This document shows positions 10,810 to 22,700 of a stretch of DNA of 64,000 nt, piece after piece (position 1 is the stretch's first letter; each line of letters opens with the position of its first letter). The translations under genes and the position numbers were made by a program. The notes under the pieces are model-generated. The model ran no database searches. It was not told the origin of the DNA and saw nothing but the letters and a program-made list of their open reading frames with translations. The DNA is from Erythrobasidium yunnanense (lineage: Eukaryota; Basidiomycota; Cystobasidiomycetes; Erythrobasidiales; Erythrobasidiaceae): assembly GCA_001600175.1 (NCBI GenBank), contig BCJC01000007.1:1450115-1514114 (forward strand). The letters run 5' to 3'.

Positions 10810-13255
10810 ATGCTGCAATTGCAAGCTTCATCACTGCCACTGCCACTCCCACTCTGGGCACAGCAGACGAGCAGAAGGAACAAGAACTCTCTCATCGTAG
10901 CTGGTATACTCTGCACTGTCATCTACTGCGTCATCTATGCATCCCCATCAACACTCTATCCAGCTTCAACCGTCTCTTCTTCCAGCAGTATCCACCCAAG
11001 CCAATCCATAACCGACTTTCCCCCACTTTCATCATCATCATCATCGAAATGGGAATCTCCTACACCTCCTCTTCCACTCTCAGCTTCCTTAAAAGACCGC
11101 TTGAACGCACTCTATGCCTCACCGTTAGAAGAGCCCGCGAATTGGGTGAAGTGGAATATGCAGACATGCTCGCATGAGAGGGTACATAAGGCACAGAATG
11201 ATTGGATCACACAGGACTCGGCGTATGTGTGGCATAGTCTGAACAGCACGGATATAGCACAAAAAAGGGTGGACATGATTCGATACTTGGAAGATGCTGA
11301 AAGAAAAGGATTACTGGATCCAAAGAATGCTGGGCATGGAAGGGGGTGCGCTCTCCATCTTCTATTCCTCGCGCATCCACGCTAATGACATACACGTGAA
11401 TCGGCACGCAGCCTCGTCTTCACTGCCGGAAACGCAGATACGTTCTCCCGCGTACTACTCACTCTGAAGCTTCTCAAGAAGTTCTACAACACAACGCTGC
11501 CAGCGGAGATCTTCAGTTTTCCAGGCGAGATGCCACCGCCTGAGCTGTTGCCTGAATTTGCCGAATACAACTGTACGCTGCGCTATGTGGGTGACACCTG
11601 CCTCTTCCTTTGCAACATAATGTGCAACAAGTAGCTTACCATGGTTCCTCTACTTCTGCTCCTTTCGTTTTCCAACTCTCTCTCTGCTCGTTCGAATGAA
11701 ATCCACAGATCGACGATGCATCCCGCGATCCCTCCCGGACCAAGAACTACCAGATCAAATCCGACGCCATCGTTTCTTCCTCTTTTGCCGAAGTGCTCTA
11801 TCTCGATTCAGACAACATGCCCGCGCAACACTTAGGACACGCCGATGGAAGCTTTGATAGTAGTTTCTTGGATGGGAGAAGTGAGAGATTGATTTGGAAT
11901 TCGAAAGCGTATAAGAGATTAGGGGTAATGTTCTGGCCGGATTATTGGAAGACGGGGCCGATGAACCCTATTTGGGGAATAATAGGGTGCGTCGAATACC
12001 CTTATTTAGCGTTACGCGTCCTACGTATCACCCAAAAGCTGACTTCTTTATTTTCACCCTTCTCTTCTTTCTTATATCCCTTCTTGATGCTTTCCTCAAT
12101 TCGCCTTTCTCTCCCAACTATCCTCCCTTCAATCGGCTCAACAGCACACAATGCAGAGACGAATGGGAACAAGAAGCAGGGCAGATCCTCATTGACAAGC
12201 GCAAGCATATGGATGCACTACTTTTAGCAAATTATATGCTCGACGACTGGAAGTTCTGGTTCAGGCTCTCGGACGGCGATAAGGATATCTTCAGATTTGC
12301 GTTCCTTGCTGTGAGTTGGAGATCTCTCATCTTTCTAGTCAATGTTGAAGAAAGTTGCTGATAAAGCCGTTTGTGTGGGAATAGTTGCGCAAGAGATGGG
12401 CTGTTCCTGGGCGGTACGTAGGAGCTGGTGCTCTTCCCGGAAACACCCTCACAGGCTTCTGCGGCCACGTAAGCCGCTTTGGACCTTTTGCACCATTCTC
12501 ATAACCTAGAACTGACCAAATCTTCATGTTGTTGCGGAATGCAGACCATGATGCAATACGACCACTTCGGCTACCCGATGTTTGTACATGCGAATCTATT
12601 GAAACAGATACCCAGTGGCATAGCTAGAGGATACACATGGGGACGGACACGACAGACGGGTCTGTTCAATTCTGGGGATCCGAAGATACCGGGAGGAGAA
12701 GGGTCAGGGGACGTAGAAGCTGATCGTACGTTTCCATCCCTCTTCTCTGAGGATTAGGATATATGCTGAGTGTGATAATGTATAGAACTCGCCAACGCCG
12801 CTTCGACTGGACAAGCTATACTCGACGCACCTACAGGCGTCCGGTATCGCGCCGCTCTCGAGCGGGGCGTATACACTCGCTTCCACGGCGGATCCACCTC
12901 CGCTCTATGCGTAGACCTACATTTCGAAGATCCACGCACAGCCGAGGAGAAAGCAGCCGATATAGCTTATGAGCTCAAACACCCCCCTAAGAACGAGTCT
13001 TTCGCGAGTCCAGAAGAGATGGAGAAGAAGAAGGGAATGATTACGAATACGGTGGGAGGGGATGGAGAAGTCATGAGATTCGATTGGACGGAATCACCAC
13101 TGCTTGTAGGATGGTGGAGGGACGAGCCCAATATGGTGGATTTCGAAAAGCATTTGTGAGAGCACTGCATACGCTGAAAAAGACTGATGTACTGATTGAG
13201 ATTGTGACGCAGCTACGACGAAGGCGGTAAGCCGAATGGCAAGGGCTTCATCTGA
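10810..13255 (+). CDS. Golgi mannosyltransferase, GT71 (Mnn2-like)
   Basis: Eight exons join to 610 residues: 10810-11345, 11412-11586, 11709-11986, 12145-12310, 12385-12468, 12545-12725, 12786-13155 and 13213-13255. A short N-terminal tail precedes one membrane anchor (SLIVAGILCTVIYCVIYAS), which is type II Golgi topology. The luminal part has LVFTAGNADTFSRVLLTL, EVLYLDSDNMP (DxD metal/nucleotide-sugar site), YKRLGVMFWPDYWKT, GTQCRDEWEQEAGQILID, FWFRLSDGDKDIFRFAFLAL, WAVPGRYVGAGALPG, GFCGHTMMQYDHFGYPMFVH and ANLLKQIPSG. These fit fungal alpha-mannosyltransferases of family GT71 that build N-glycan outer chains or cell-wall mannan. The exact linkage cannot be read from the sequence. The start is the ATG at 10810. 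Confidence 0.9.
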
Positions 13256-13517
13256 TCTCGACCGGGAAAAGGACACTCGGATTCGCCAAGTCTTGACATG
13301 TCGTTGTAAATAGCATAGCAGTCGCAGTAGATAGAATCAGCGTAGCATAGAACAGCATCAGTACAAGCAGCATAGAGCAAGCAGTCAAATACACGTGATA
13401 CCATTTCTCCGCGACTATTTTGTTATTCGTTGCTTTGCTCTGCTCAATCCAACCACTGTCGTCGCTCGTTACTCCTCTTTCCTTTGCTTTGCTTCTACAC
13501 ATTCATTTATCCAGTAC

Positions 13518-16512
13518 ATGGCAGCGCGCGTGTTTGATACACCGACGCCGCCTTCGCAGTCCTATTCTGCCCTCCAGACATCCCTCCGGCCAGCAAATCA
13601 GCAGAATAATCCCATAACATCAACGGTATTACCCAAATCTAGATTGAATCAACAGATCCATACATCTGCGCTCGACGGAATGAGCGAGTCGTCATTTACC
13701 TCGACCGATTTCGGGCGGCCAGAAGAGGCCCAGCAGCAGCAGCAACAGAGAACGCATCAAGCAACTACGTACAACAAGAGCGTAGGGTTTGGAGATGCTG
13801 GTGTTGGACTAGGGATGGACGACAGAGAACGCTTCGCGGACCTCTACAAAATAAACAATAACAACAAGGCGGCTCGAGATACAGCCCACGCTGGAACAGG
13901 CCGCACAAAGAGGACGAGAGTAGACGAATACAGTGATGTATCACCGGACGGTACTTCAGATGCAGAAGATCAATCCAATACTACGGCCAGCGAAGACGAC
14001 GAGTTTAGTGCAAGACTCGCTGGGCGAAACAATCATCACCAAACGAGGAATACAAGCACTCCCTTTCCTAATCATTATCATAATAATCAAAGCAAGTCTG
14101 CATTCGACGGCATGGCGCGAGAGTTGCGGAAGGAGTTCGAGAGGATCATGGATAGCGGGAAAGCAGCTAGGACACATCGTACTCAGTCGGATAACGAGAA
14201 CATCCCTCCTCCTCCACCTTCTTCATCTGCTATCTCTCCCTCTGCCGCTCAGCGTAGGTATTCTCTACAACAACCTCCGCTCAATGTAGCTCCTGCTGCT
14301 GTTCCTCCCCTTCCGGCAACAAGACAGCCTATGCCAAGAGGTGTAGCTCCTCGACGCTCCCCCGTGAAAGCAAGCGAACGACCTGGGTATGAGAGAAAAG
14401 ACTCTACTCCGACAGCTATCCGGACTTTCGGACAAGAACTACCTATTTACCGCCAGGCTTCTCAACAGCAGCAGCAACCATCTCGAGCTTCATTCGCAGG
14501 TGCAGACCCATCTCCCAAACAACAACAATATAAGAATGCGCTTTCACCTTTCCAAGTCTCGTCATCACAAGGTATTCAGCCGCCCAACAATACACGCGCA
14601 ACAAGCCATCAATCCATCTTTTCCCAAGCTGCACCACCACATCAGTTATCGGCTGCCCTAGCCTCTCCAGATAGACAGTCGATCCCTTCTTCTTATTCAC
14701 CTCTACGCGTGCCAGACATTACGGGCTTGACAGACGGCTTGAGTTCGCCTTCAAGAGCTACCTCCAATCCTTCATCGCATAGGGTCCTAGCGAACACACT
14801 TGGAGGATCACCTAAACTGCACGGGAAGTCAGCCAATCGATCGGTAGAAGGTGAGCGCAGAAACATGGCTTTTGTAGCTTCTACAGGAGAACTAGATGGC
14901 TGACCCAAAGGTATGCTTTGATACCAGATCCTGTTCTGTCATCTGCACTCGTCAGTCTGAGGAAACGCCTGGATGCGCTCGAGCAAGAGAATGCAAGATC
15001 AGAAGCCAAAGTTGCGGAGTTGGAAGACAAGCTGGCAGCCGCAGCGACGACTCAGCAGATACCTGCGTCGTCACATCAGGAAGGTCCGTCTGTATATCTC
15101 GTCAACAGGTCAGTTTTATGCTGAAGCCTTGGGTTTGTCCCGCTTTCCAGATCTGGTTGCGACTCTTCGAGGCGAGATTGACAGACTGCAGTCGTCCATC
15201 CAGCAACAAGCTCTGGCACTAGCGGCACTTCAGTCTGAAAAGCGTGTCGAGGAGGAGTTTCGAGATCCTAGGCATCCTCTGAGCCAGCAACGAGCAAGCT
15301 CGCAGGCCAGACAGGGCGATCAAGCATGGATGCAGGAATTTGTGATGTTGAGAGACACGCTTGGATCTCTAGCGGACCAAGTTGCAGAAGTTCGGCGAGT
15401 TCTGGAAGATGTTCTGGACAGCTTGCGGAAGGTAACCTGGAAGCCAGCTTCGAGAAAAGTAGCAAATGCTAATGACTATGAATCGCCAGATCCCCACTGC
15501 CCCGCGATACCATCCACGAGATCAAGAACTACTGCGAGAACAGCCATCCACACCTACCCGCCGGAGCTCTAGACAACGCAGAGAAGAGCTCTTGGCTTCT
15601 CCTCCTCAGAACATCAGCAGGCAGCATGTGAGTGTAATTGCGATGGACAGTGCGGAAGCTTTGCTGACAGACTTATGCATTGCAGAGCGCACCTGAATAC
15701 TATTATGCACCTACCTACAAAGGCCCGCTCCTTGATCGCCAACGTCAGCAGAGCAAGCAGCAGCACCAGCAACAGAGAGCGACTTCAGCTCCTCTTCCTG
15801 AAAACATAGCTCATCGCGTCACTCGCAATTTCTCAGCACCTCCCAATTATTCAGAGCCGTTACTCGATAGAGCCGAACGTATCCTCTCAAACCTTCCACC
15901 TTCCATCCACAACCATGCGCAATCAAGCTGTGAAGTTTGCAGAAGTCGAGAGCAAGCCGATCAACATCATCATCGACAACATGCGGAGATGGATCAGCGG
16001 GAACATACTGATGCGATACTTAGAGCGCAGTATGATGAGAACTCAAGTCATCGATATGCTTCGAGAGCGAATGCGAAGAGAGCATCGGAAGACGAGCAGC
16101 TGCCTATGCAGACTGTCATTAGCCGAGCTCTGCGGGACTTGGAAGATGATTTCTCCACTCACAAACGGTGAGGCCAGGTAGCTGATGGATGTACTGAGAC
16201 ATTTGGCTGATTTGCATACTTTGGCAGCATATACATCGAGCTTTCAGACGAATATAAACGGATGGATCCGGCGACACCAGATGTGGGCAAACGCAAGATC
16301 CTGGCGCTCCATCTGAAAGAGTCTATCGATGTTTTGGAGTTAAAGGTAAAACCCAATGCCTTCAACTTGAGAAACGCAAAAGCTGAACTACAACCTGATA
16401 ACAGGCCGACGAGATCAAACGATTATATGACCTCCTGCACTACCGCAGTGAGCTGCAGCAAACGCAGGACGCAGCCAGACTGCGCAATCTTGGACTAGGC
16501 CGCCATATTTGA
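13518..16512 (+). CDS. Cep57/Ppc89-type spindle-pole-body protein
   Basis: Seven exons join to 871 residues: 13518-14850, 14928-15083, 15151-15431, 15490-15627, 15686-16167, 16228-16345 and 16405-16512. The N-terminal half is disordered, with Gln, Asn, Ser and Pro runs. A coiled coil follows (LVSLRKRLDALEQENARSEA, then ATLRGEIDRLQSSIQQQALA). The C-terminal block VISRALRDLEDDF, IYIELSDEYKRMDP, LALHLKESIDVLELKADEIK and RLYDLL matches the Cep57 microtubule-binding domain, shared with fission-yeast Ppc89. Inferred role: anchoring of the spindle pole body. I start at 13518 (MAARVFDTP) although the frame is open to a Met at 13395, because the upstream stretch is hydrophobic and unlike the protein. 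The intron at 14851-14927 must end at 14927 to keep the frame. Confidence 0.8.
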
Positions 16513-16713
16513 GCCCTCAATCGCGCCCCTCAGCTTGTGCTACCTTACTTTACTGTCCTGCAAATGTCAAGCGGCAAGACTATTGGACTTCGTACTTCTT
16601 ACTGTCGTGCTTAGTCTACAACATAAGAATGTCCAAGCATCGTTGTAACACATCAACAGTACTGCATATTCTGATTACTCTGATCTAGTCTAGATTACAT
16701 AGTTCATTACTTC

Positions 16714-19700
16714 TTATCGGTCGCTTGATACCTGTTAAAAGTAGAGCGTTAGCGAAGCGACCATACTGAGGCTGGCGTCTGACTCACTCTTTCGAAGAAT
16801 TGCCTCAAAGTCTCGCTCAGCACGTCCGGCAGCGATGCTACGTCTCGCAAGACTACGTAGTAGTCGAAGGGAAAGGTGTCCATGTAGCGCTCCATCTTGA
16901 GTTCCAGGCCTCCGTCTTTCCCGCGAACGTAAGAGACCGAGTTCATTGAGAGGATGGAGTTCGCATTTGTCTGATCTGCTTGGCCTTCTTTGCCAGTAGG
17001 CTGATGAAGCGAGTCGACCACGATGAAGACGACCATGATCTTCTGCTCCGTGGCTTTGCGCAGAAGAGCGCGTAAGTCGTCTAGATCCTGGCAGATGCCG
17101 TCTGAGATGATGATTTGCATCTGCCATAGATCTGCTGAGGACCCTCGACGACTTTCTCTCGCCAGCGCGAGCTGCTGGAGACTCCTTTGCAGTAAGGCCC
17201 GGACATCTGTGCCTTTCTGGGCGAACTTGAAAGCTTCTATGAGGCTTGCTCCAGCACTTTCGTTGACAGGGCCGTCTTCAAAGTTGTGTACGAAGTCGAT
17301 GGCTTCACCGAAGCGGCATATGGAAATTTGACCCGCTTCGAGCCGGGTCAGAGCTTGTGAAACTAAAGCCAGAGCTTGGTATGCTAGATGCACAGAATGC
17401 GAGTCGGCCATGGAGCGCGAGTCGTCAAGGGAGAGTAGAATCTGGTATTCTCGTTGACTTGGTCGTGTACGCCTAAGCCAGATCTTGTCTTTTGTGAAAT
17501 CGGATGCGATGTAAGGTATGATCTTCTTCATGTTCAGGCGCTTGCCTGTGCGATAGTCGCCCTTAAGCCGGGTTGCAAGGGTTGGCTCTAGTACTAGGCG
17601 AAGAGACTCCGTAAGAGAGAAGGAAAGGTCGCGTGTCAGATTTTCGTAGAAACGCCAAACTGCATCGGGAGACATTGTTGAACGATCGCTTGCTAGCCAA
17701 GTGCGAAGCTGCTGTTCGTCGCTTTCCAGCTGGTCTTGTCGTTCTGAGGGCTCAAGATCTGTGTTGCCGTCCAAGTTCGGGTCGTCCTGAGCTGTGCCGT
17801 TGGTCATGTGTAGCGAAGATTGATTCTGTTCGGCGTTCTGATCTTGCGCATCAGGTAGACTGTGCGCATCTAGCTCCATCAAGCTGGCCTCAGGAACTCC
17901 GTCTACTTCCATTGCCTGGAAGTCTTCCACCATGTTCTTCTCGTCAACAGCTCGGCCCTTCTTAGCGAGTTCTTCATCTTCCGCTGGCCCTGCTGCCTGC
18001 ATCTCCTCTTCTTCCTCAGCGCCATGCGTGTATTCGATGTCCTTGGTGTCTGTGTTGTCCGTCTGCTTCGACTTCGGCGGTGTAGTCTCGCCCGCATCAG
18101 GTATGGAATCGAGCTTGCGCATCCATTCCTTCATAGCATCGCCTAAGTTCCTTGGCTTGTCTTGCAAGTGCTGTGCCTCTTGGTCAGGCTGTGGATCACC
18201 TTGGTCTTTATCCGCTGAAGCTGCAGTAGTAGCAGTTGCATCGGCGCTTTCTTCTGCTTCTGCAGTGTTGACACTATTCTGTTGCTGTTCAATCTGAGAC
18301 TGCGGATCTGACTGTTGTTGACTTCGCGTTCCCCGCGATTCTTGAGCTGCATTTTGTGCTTGTTGTTGACGCTCGTCTCGACCGCGACTGCCTGCTTGTG
18401 TCTCTGTACGGTCTTGCCTGTCAGACGTATCGTTCTCGAGTTCCGCCTGCATAGCAGCATCGTCTCCTTCGAGGTGACCGGCATCGTTGCCAGAGCTATG
18501 CTGCATAGTTTCCGATGCATCTACCGGCTCGGGCTGCGCAGTGCTTTCGTCCTGCATTTCTTCAGTAGTTGCATTGGTATCGTCGGCGTCGTCTCCATCC
18601 GCTGGCTCGCCTTCCTTGTCACCCGCGATATCTGTATCTTCGTCACTTGCGTCTCCTGTGAGCGAAAAAAAAGGGGGAATCAGCATGTTTCGGATGCGCA
18701 GTAGTAGGTTCACGCTACCTTGCGGCTCGTCACCCTCCATATCGATGTCCTCATCGATGCCACTCTCATCATCCTTCTCCTCCTTCGGCGGGGCATCTAA
18801 CTGTAGATCGTCGGGTAGTTGGAGAGCCTCGGCCTCCTCGTCAACCTGTGGTAGTTCATTGCGTTGACCTTCTTCATCAACATCGCCTGCATCGTCCATT
18901 TCTGGCTGTGCGTCACCGGTATCTTCCTCATTCTGCTTTTCGTCCTTTTCTGGCTTGTTCGTATCATCTGCTCCTTCAGCGCCTTCTTCCTCTTCTTCTT
19001 TAGACTTCGGTTTACCATTGGAATCTTCTTCTCTAGCGGCCATTTCATCATCTTTGCCGTCAGCCGGTTGCTGTTTCGTTTGTTCGTCTGTCTGCTCTTG
19101 CGGTTGCTCCTCCTTATCGTCCCCTTGCCAGAACTTGTCGTCCACTGCAGTGGGATCTAACGGATCGACCTGACCCATTTCATCTTGCGCTTCATCCTCA
19201 TCATCGCCTTCGTCGTCGTTCTCCTCCTCGTCCTCTTTGTCGGGCACATCTTCAGTGCGACCCTCGAAATCATCGCTCATATCGACTTTATCCTCATCCT
19301 TCTCTTTGTTGTCTTCGCCTTGCTGTGATGAAGCTTCTTCCTCTTGTTCGTCTTGCAGGCCCTCAACTTGCTCCTCGCCAGTGATCTCATTGCTGACGTT
19401 CTTGTCGCCTTTTCCAGCTCCCATACCTGTACCTTCACTGGTCTGAGTGGCCCCCGAGGCTTGTTCGTCACTCTCCATTGGTTTACAGAAGCCTTGTTGA
19501 GCCAAGTTGAGTATCACATTCGCCAAGACCTGGCATAATTTGATTAGAGAGCGATGCCATGCTGAATAGGCCTCCAGGTGTTCAGAGACGAGAAGGGTAT
19601 ACGCTTGCAGAACAGGGTAGACTCTGTTATCAAGGAGAAGAAGGATGATCAGCTTTATTCGTACGGTGCGAAATAAAGCTCACCTCTGCAACATATCACT

Positions 19701-22700
19701 ACTTAGGTGGGATCCGCTCACTCTAAGGCTCGCATGCGCGTTACTTAAGAAAGAATTGACCCTTGTCACGACTTCTTCGACTCGCAAACGAGCGGTCTTG
19801 CTTTTGAAAGCGCCCGCTTGCTTAGCTAGACCTGCGTCGACAAAGTAACCGTCTTCTCCCGTTGTCGGCTCATTTGGTATAGCCCTGCAATCCTGTATGA
19901 CGACCAATATGTATCCAATGAGATCCGCATGCGAAGACACCACGTCCTCATCCAAATCTTCACGAACGGTAGCTTCAGTTGTTGGTAGGTAAGGGAATTG
20001 ATGTAGGATCTGTTGTAGTGCATCTCGAACCGGATGGATGAAGTAAGCGAGTCGGTCATCTGTGCTACAAAGCTCGTCTACTGCTTGAATTGCATCAACG
20101 AGACCCTGCCGAGCGGAGCCGATCTTCTCGAATTGAGATGCCGATAGCAGACCTGTGTACCGGGTCTCGTGACAAAGTTCTTCAACAGCTTGGAGCTGAG
20201 CTATACACTGCGCACGCTGTTCCGAGAAAGCCGTGAGGCAGGCATCGCAGGCTTTCTTGTCCGATTGTACTTCGAAGAGTTTCCTCTGCTTGTTAAGGTG
20301 TTCAATGCATTCCTCGAAAATGCTGAGCGCAAGCCATGTCGTATCCCGAGCATTTTGTAAAGCTTCGCGAGTGTCGTCGAACTGACTTGACAAGACGTTG
20401 TCTGGTCGTACGCTGAAGGAAGCCATATGCGCGCATACGGACGAAAGCTGCGCATGTGAGCGGATTATTGACTCAAGATCGCTTCGCTCTGCAACGATGA
20501 ATGACATGCATGTTTCCACTGTACCGACCGCCAGAGCTAGTTGAGCCGAACTGATGTCATCGTGATGAGCGGTCGGACTCTTGCGCACAGCTGGTAGGCT
20601 AGAGATCAGTTTGTAGAAACTTCGCTGGGCGTCCAATGCCGATTGTGGCGCTTCTTCATTGTCGAATGGTGCTGTCTGATATAGTAATGCAGATTCCTGC
20701 TGCCTGGCGAGCAGTCGAGGGTTAGGCCTATGCGATAGCCCGATGCGACGATTCTCTTTCAATAGATCCGCCCAGGCTCTTCTTTTGCGCGCATTTAGGG
20801 CTGCTGTACTCTTGGCGAGCTCATCTTTCGTCTGTCCTTTGGGTTGCTCTTGCTGTAAGCTAGCGGAGCGCTCGATAATGGTGCTTGCCATGAGTCCTGC
20901 CGGATCGCCTGCACTTCCATCCTGAGAAGGTCTTTCAACCATACGAATCAGGCGCTTAACAGTCTGCTCTAGATTGGCGATGGCCGGGCTGGTGTGGTCC
21001 GTGTATTCCGGTGCCAGAGAGGGCAGAAACAGGGTGGCCATGCTGGCTATGATGGCCTGATTTACGGCCAGTCTGGGATGTTCGGGAGCCAATTCGCTGC
21101 TCCGAGAGCTTTGCTGCAAGGACAAGAAATCGCTAGCTGGCTTGTTCAGCAGAGTCCGCAGCTTCCGAGCGGCTTTGTATAGCTTGCGATGGCTCGCTTG
21201 CGCACTTTGCTTTAATGCCAATATGTTGACATCCTTCCAACTGGCAAGTCGTATGACTTCTTGAATCTCTGTTTCGATCTTAGCTCGTCCGGAAGCTATG
21301 AACTCCAGGATATCGGAGAGCCTGCTCGAGTAGAACTGGTGTACGTTCCGGAGTATAGCAGAGATAGCTTCGTATGAGTTTCCGCTCGCTTTGCACATGG
21401 CTTGCGAATAAGTTGCGAAGCTTTCGACTATCGTAAGTCGCGCTTGGAATTGGCCAACGGGGGAATCCAAGAAGAAAGACTGGAGCAGCGCGACTAGATC
21501 TTTGTAGTACGCAGATACTGTTTCCAAATTTGCACCTGCTTGTGCGTTGGCAGAGGCCTGTGTAATGGCGCCAAAGAAGCGGAACCACCAGTCGGCAAGA
21601 CCTTCGGTAAACTTCCGTTCCTCGTCTTGGAGCAGTCTAGCCCATGAGTGGAGTTCCAAACGCCGCCAGCTAACCACGAGCTCGACAAGCTTCGTCTGAA
21701 CGTCCCGCAGGCTCGTTTCCTTGCTAGCGTATGACTCCCAATCATCAATCTTGGGGAGCAGTTGCTCGACAGCCTGCAATATCCGAGCCAGCGGAGATGT
21801 GCTCGGTAGTGCTAGAATCGCTTGAGACCGCTCCATGATGTCTACGAGTACCATCTGTTCTGGCCAGGCTTCTATAAGCAAGGCGAGTCGCGATTGGAGA
21901 GTATGTAGTGCTGGCAGGCAATGCGCGGCTTCGGATGGATTTGCATCTTGGTAGAAGTTTGGAGGACTACTAGTGGTCTCGGGCAGGAGGGAAGCGTCCG
22001 CTAGTACTGTCATGCGGAAGACGGTTGAAGCAGCATCGGCTGCCTCGGACAGTAAATGGCCGTGAGAGCTCAAAGCATCGTGAAGGGTCTTATGCTGGAC
22101 ATCCTTGAAGTCTGCAGCAACCTGTGGAAAGCACGAGTTTAGCGTGTAGCAGGGAACAGATGTTTGAGTAGCTTACTTGGGCAGAACCTGAGTTACTGAA
22201 GATGTGGAGATGGAGGTGGTACAGGCGTGTCATATCCACTTGAGATATGCTTGGCGGAGTCATGCCACTTGAGCCTGATTGCTCTTTGACAGGCTTCTTG
22301 AGGTCGCTTGGAGTCAGGCTTTCATCTACCGGGAACAAAGCGAATAGTTCGTCCGCTTCGATCTCCTCCTCTGATGGCATGATGAGTTCTTCTTTACGGC
22401 TGCGATAAATACTCTCTGCGGCGGCCTTCTCCTCAGCAGCCCTGCGTTGATCCTCTTCCCAGATTTTGTGGAGGCGCTGAAACAGATCCGCGATGCCGCG
22501 GATCGCCTTGTTCGAGACTGTTGCCTTGCTCAACGCAGAAGACCGCTCTCGCGCGTGAGCGTGCAGATATAGACCGAGCAGGCACCTATCACCTGGCTTG
22601 AGGATCCAACGTGTATTGATATCCGCATGCAGCGTTTCATGTGCCCCGAAGGCAAGTGGAAACTGCACCATAGTATGCAAAAGGGACTCCTGTTGGACAA

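Noticed and set aside
13395-13517. Upstream in-frame Met for the Cep57/Ppc89 gene
   Set aside because: The 41 extra residues are hydrophobic and unlike the disordered N-terminus; the ATG at 13518 has the better context.
16732-16787. CGCTAACGCTC in the last MDN1 intron as an eighth copy of the CDC45 hairpin unit
   Set aside because: Only 11 bases match one array unit, there is no paired stem, and the core is the expected CTAAC branch motif.
17633-19538. Several long plus-strand ORFs opposite the MDN1 acidic region
   Set aside because: Codons for Asp/Glu-rich protein read on the other strand as Ser/Leu/Phe-rich frames free of stops; these are shadows.
19684-19719. A 2-nt exon in MDN1 between GTGAGC at 19719 and AG at 19684
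   Set aside because: Reading straight through to the GTGAGC donor at 19683 keeps the frame with a normal exon, so no microexon is needed here, unlike GND1.
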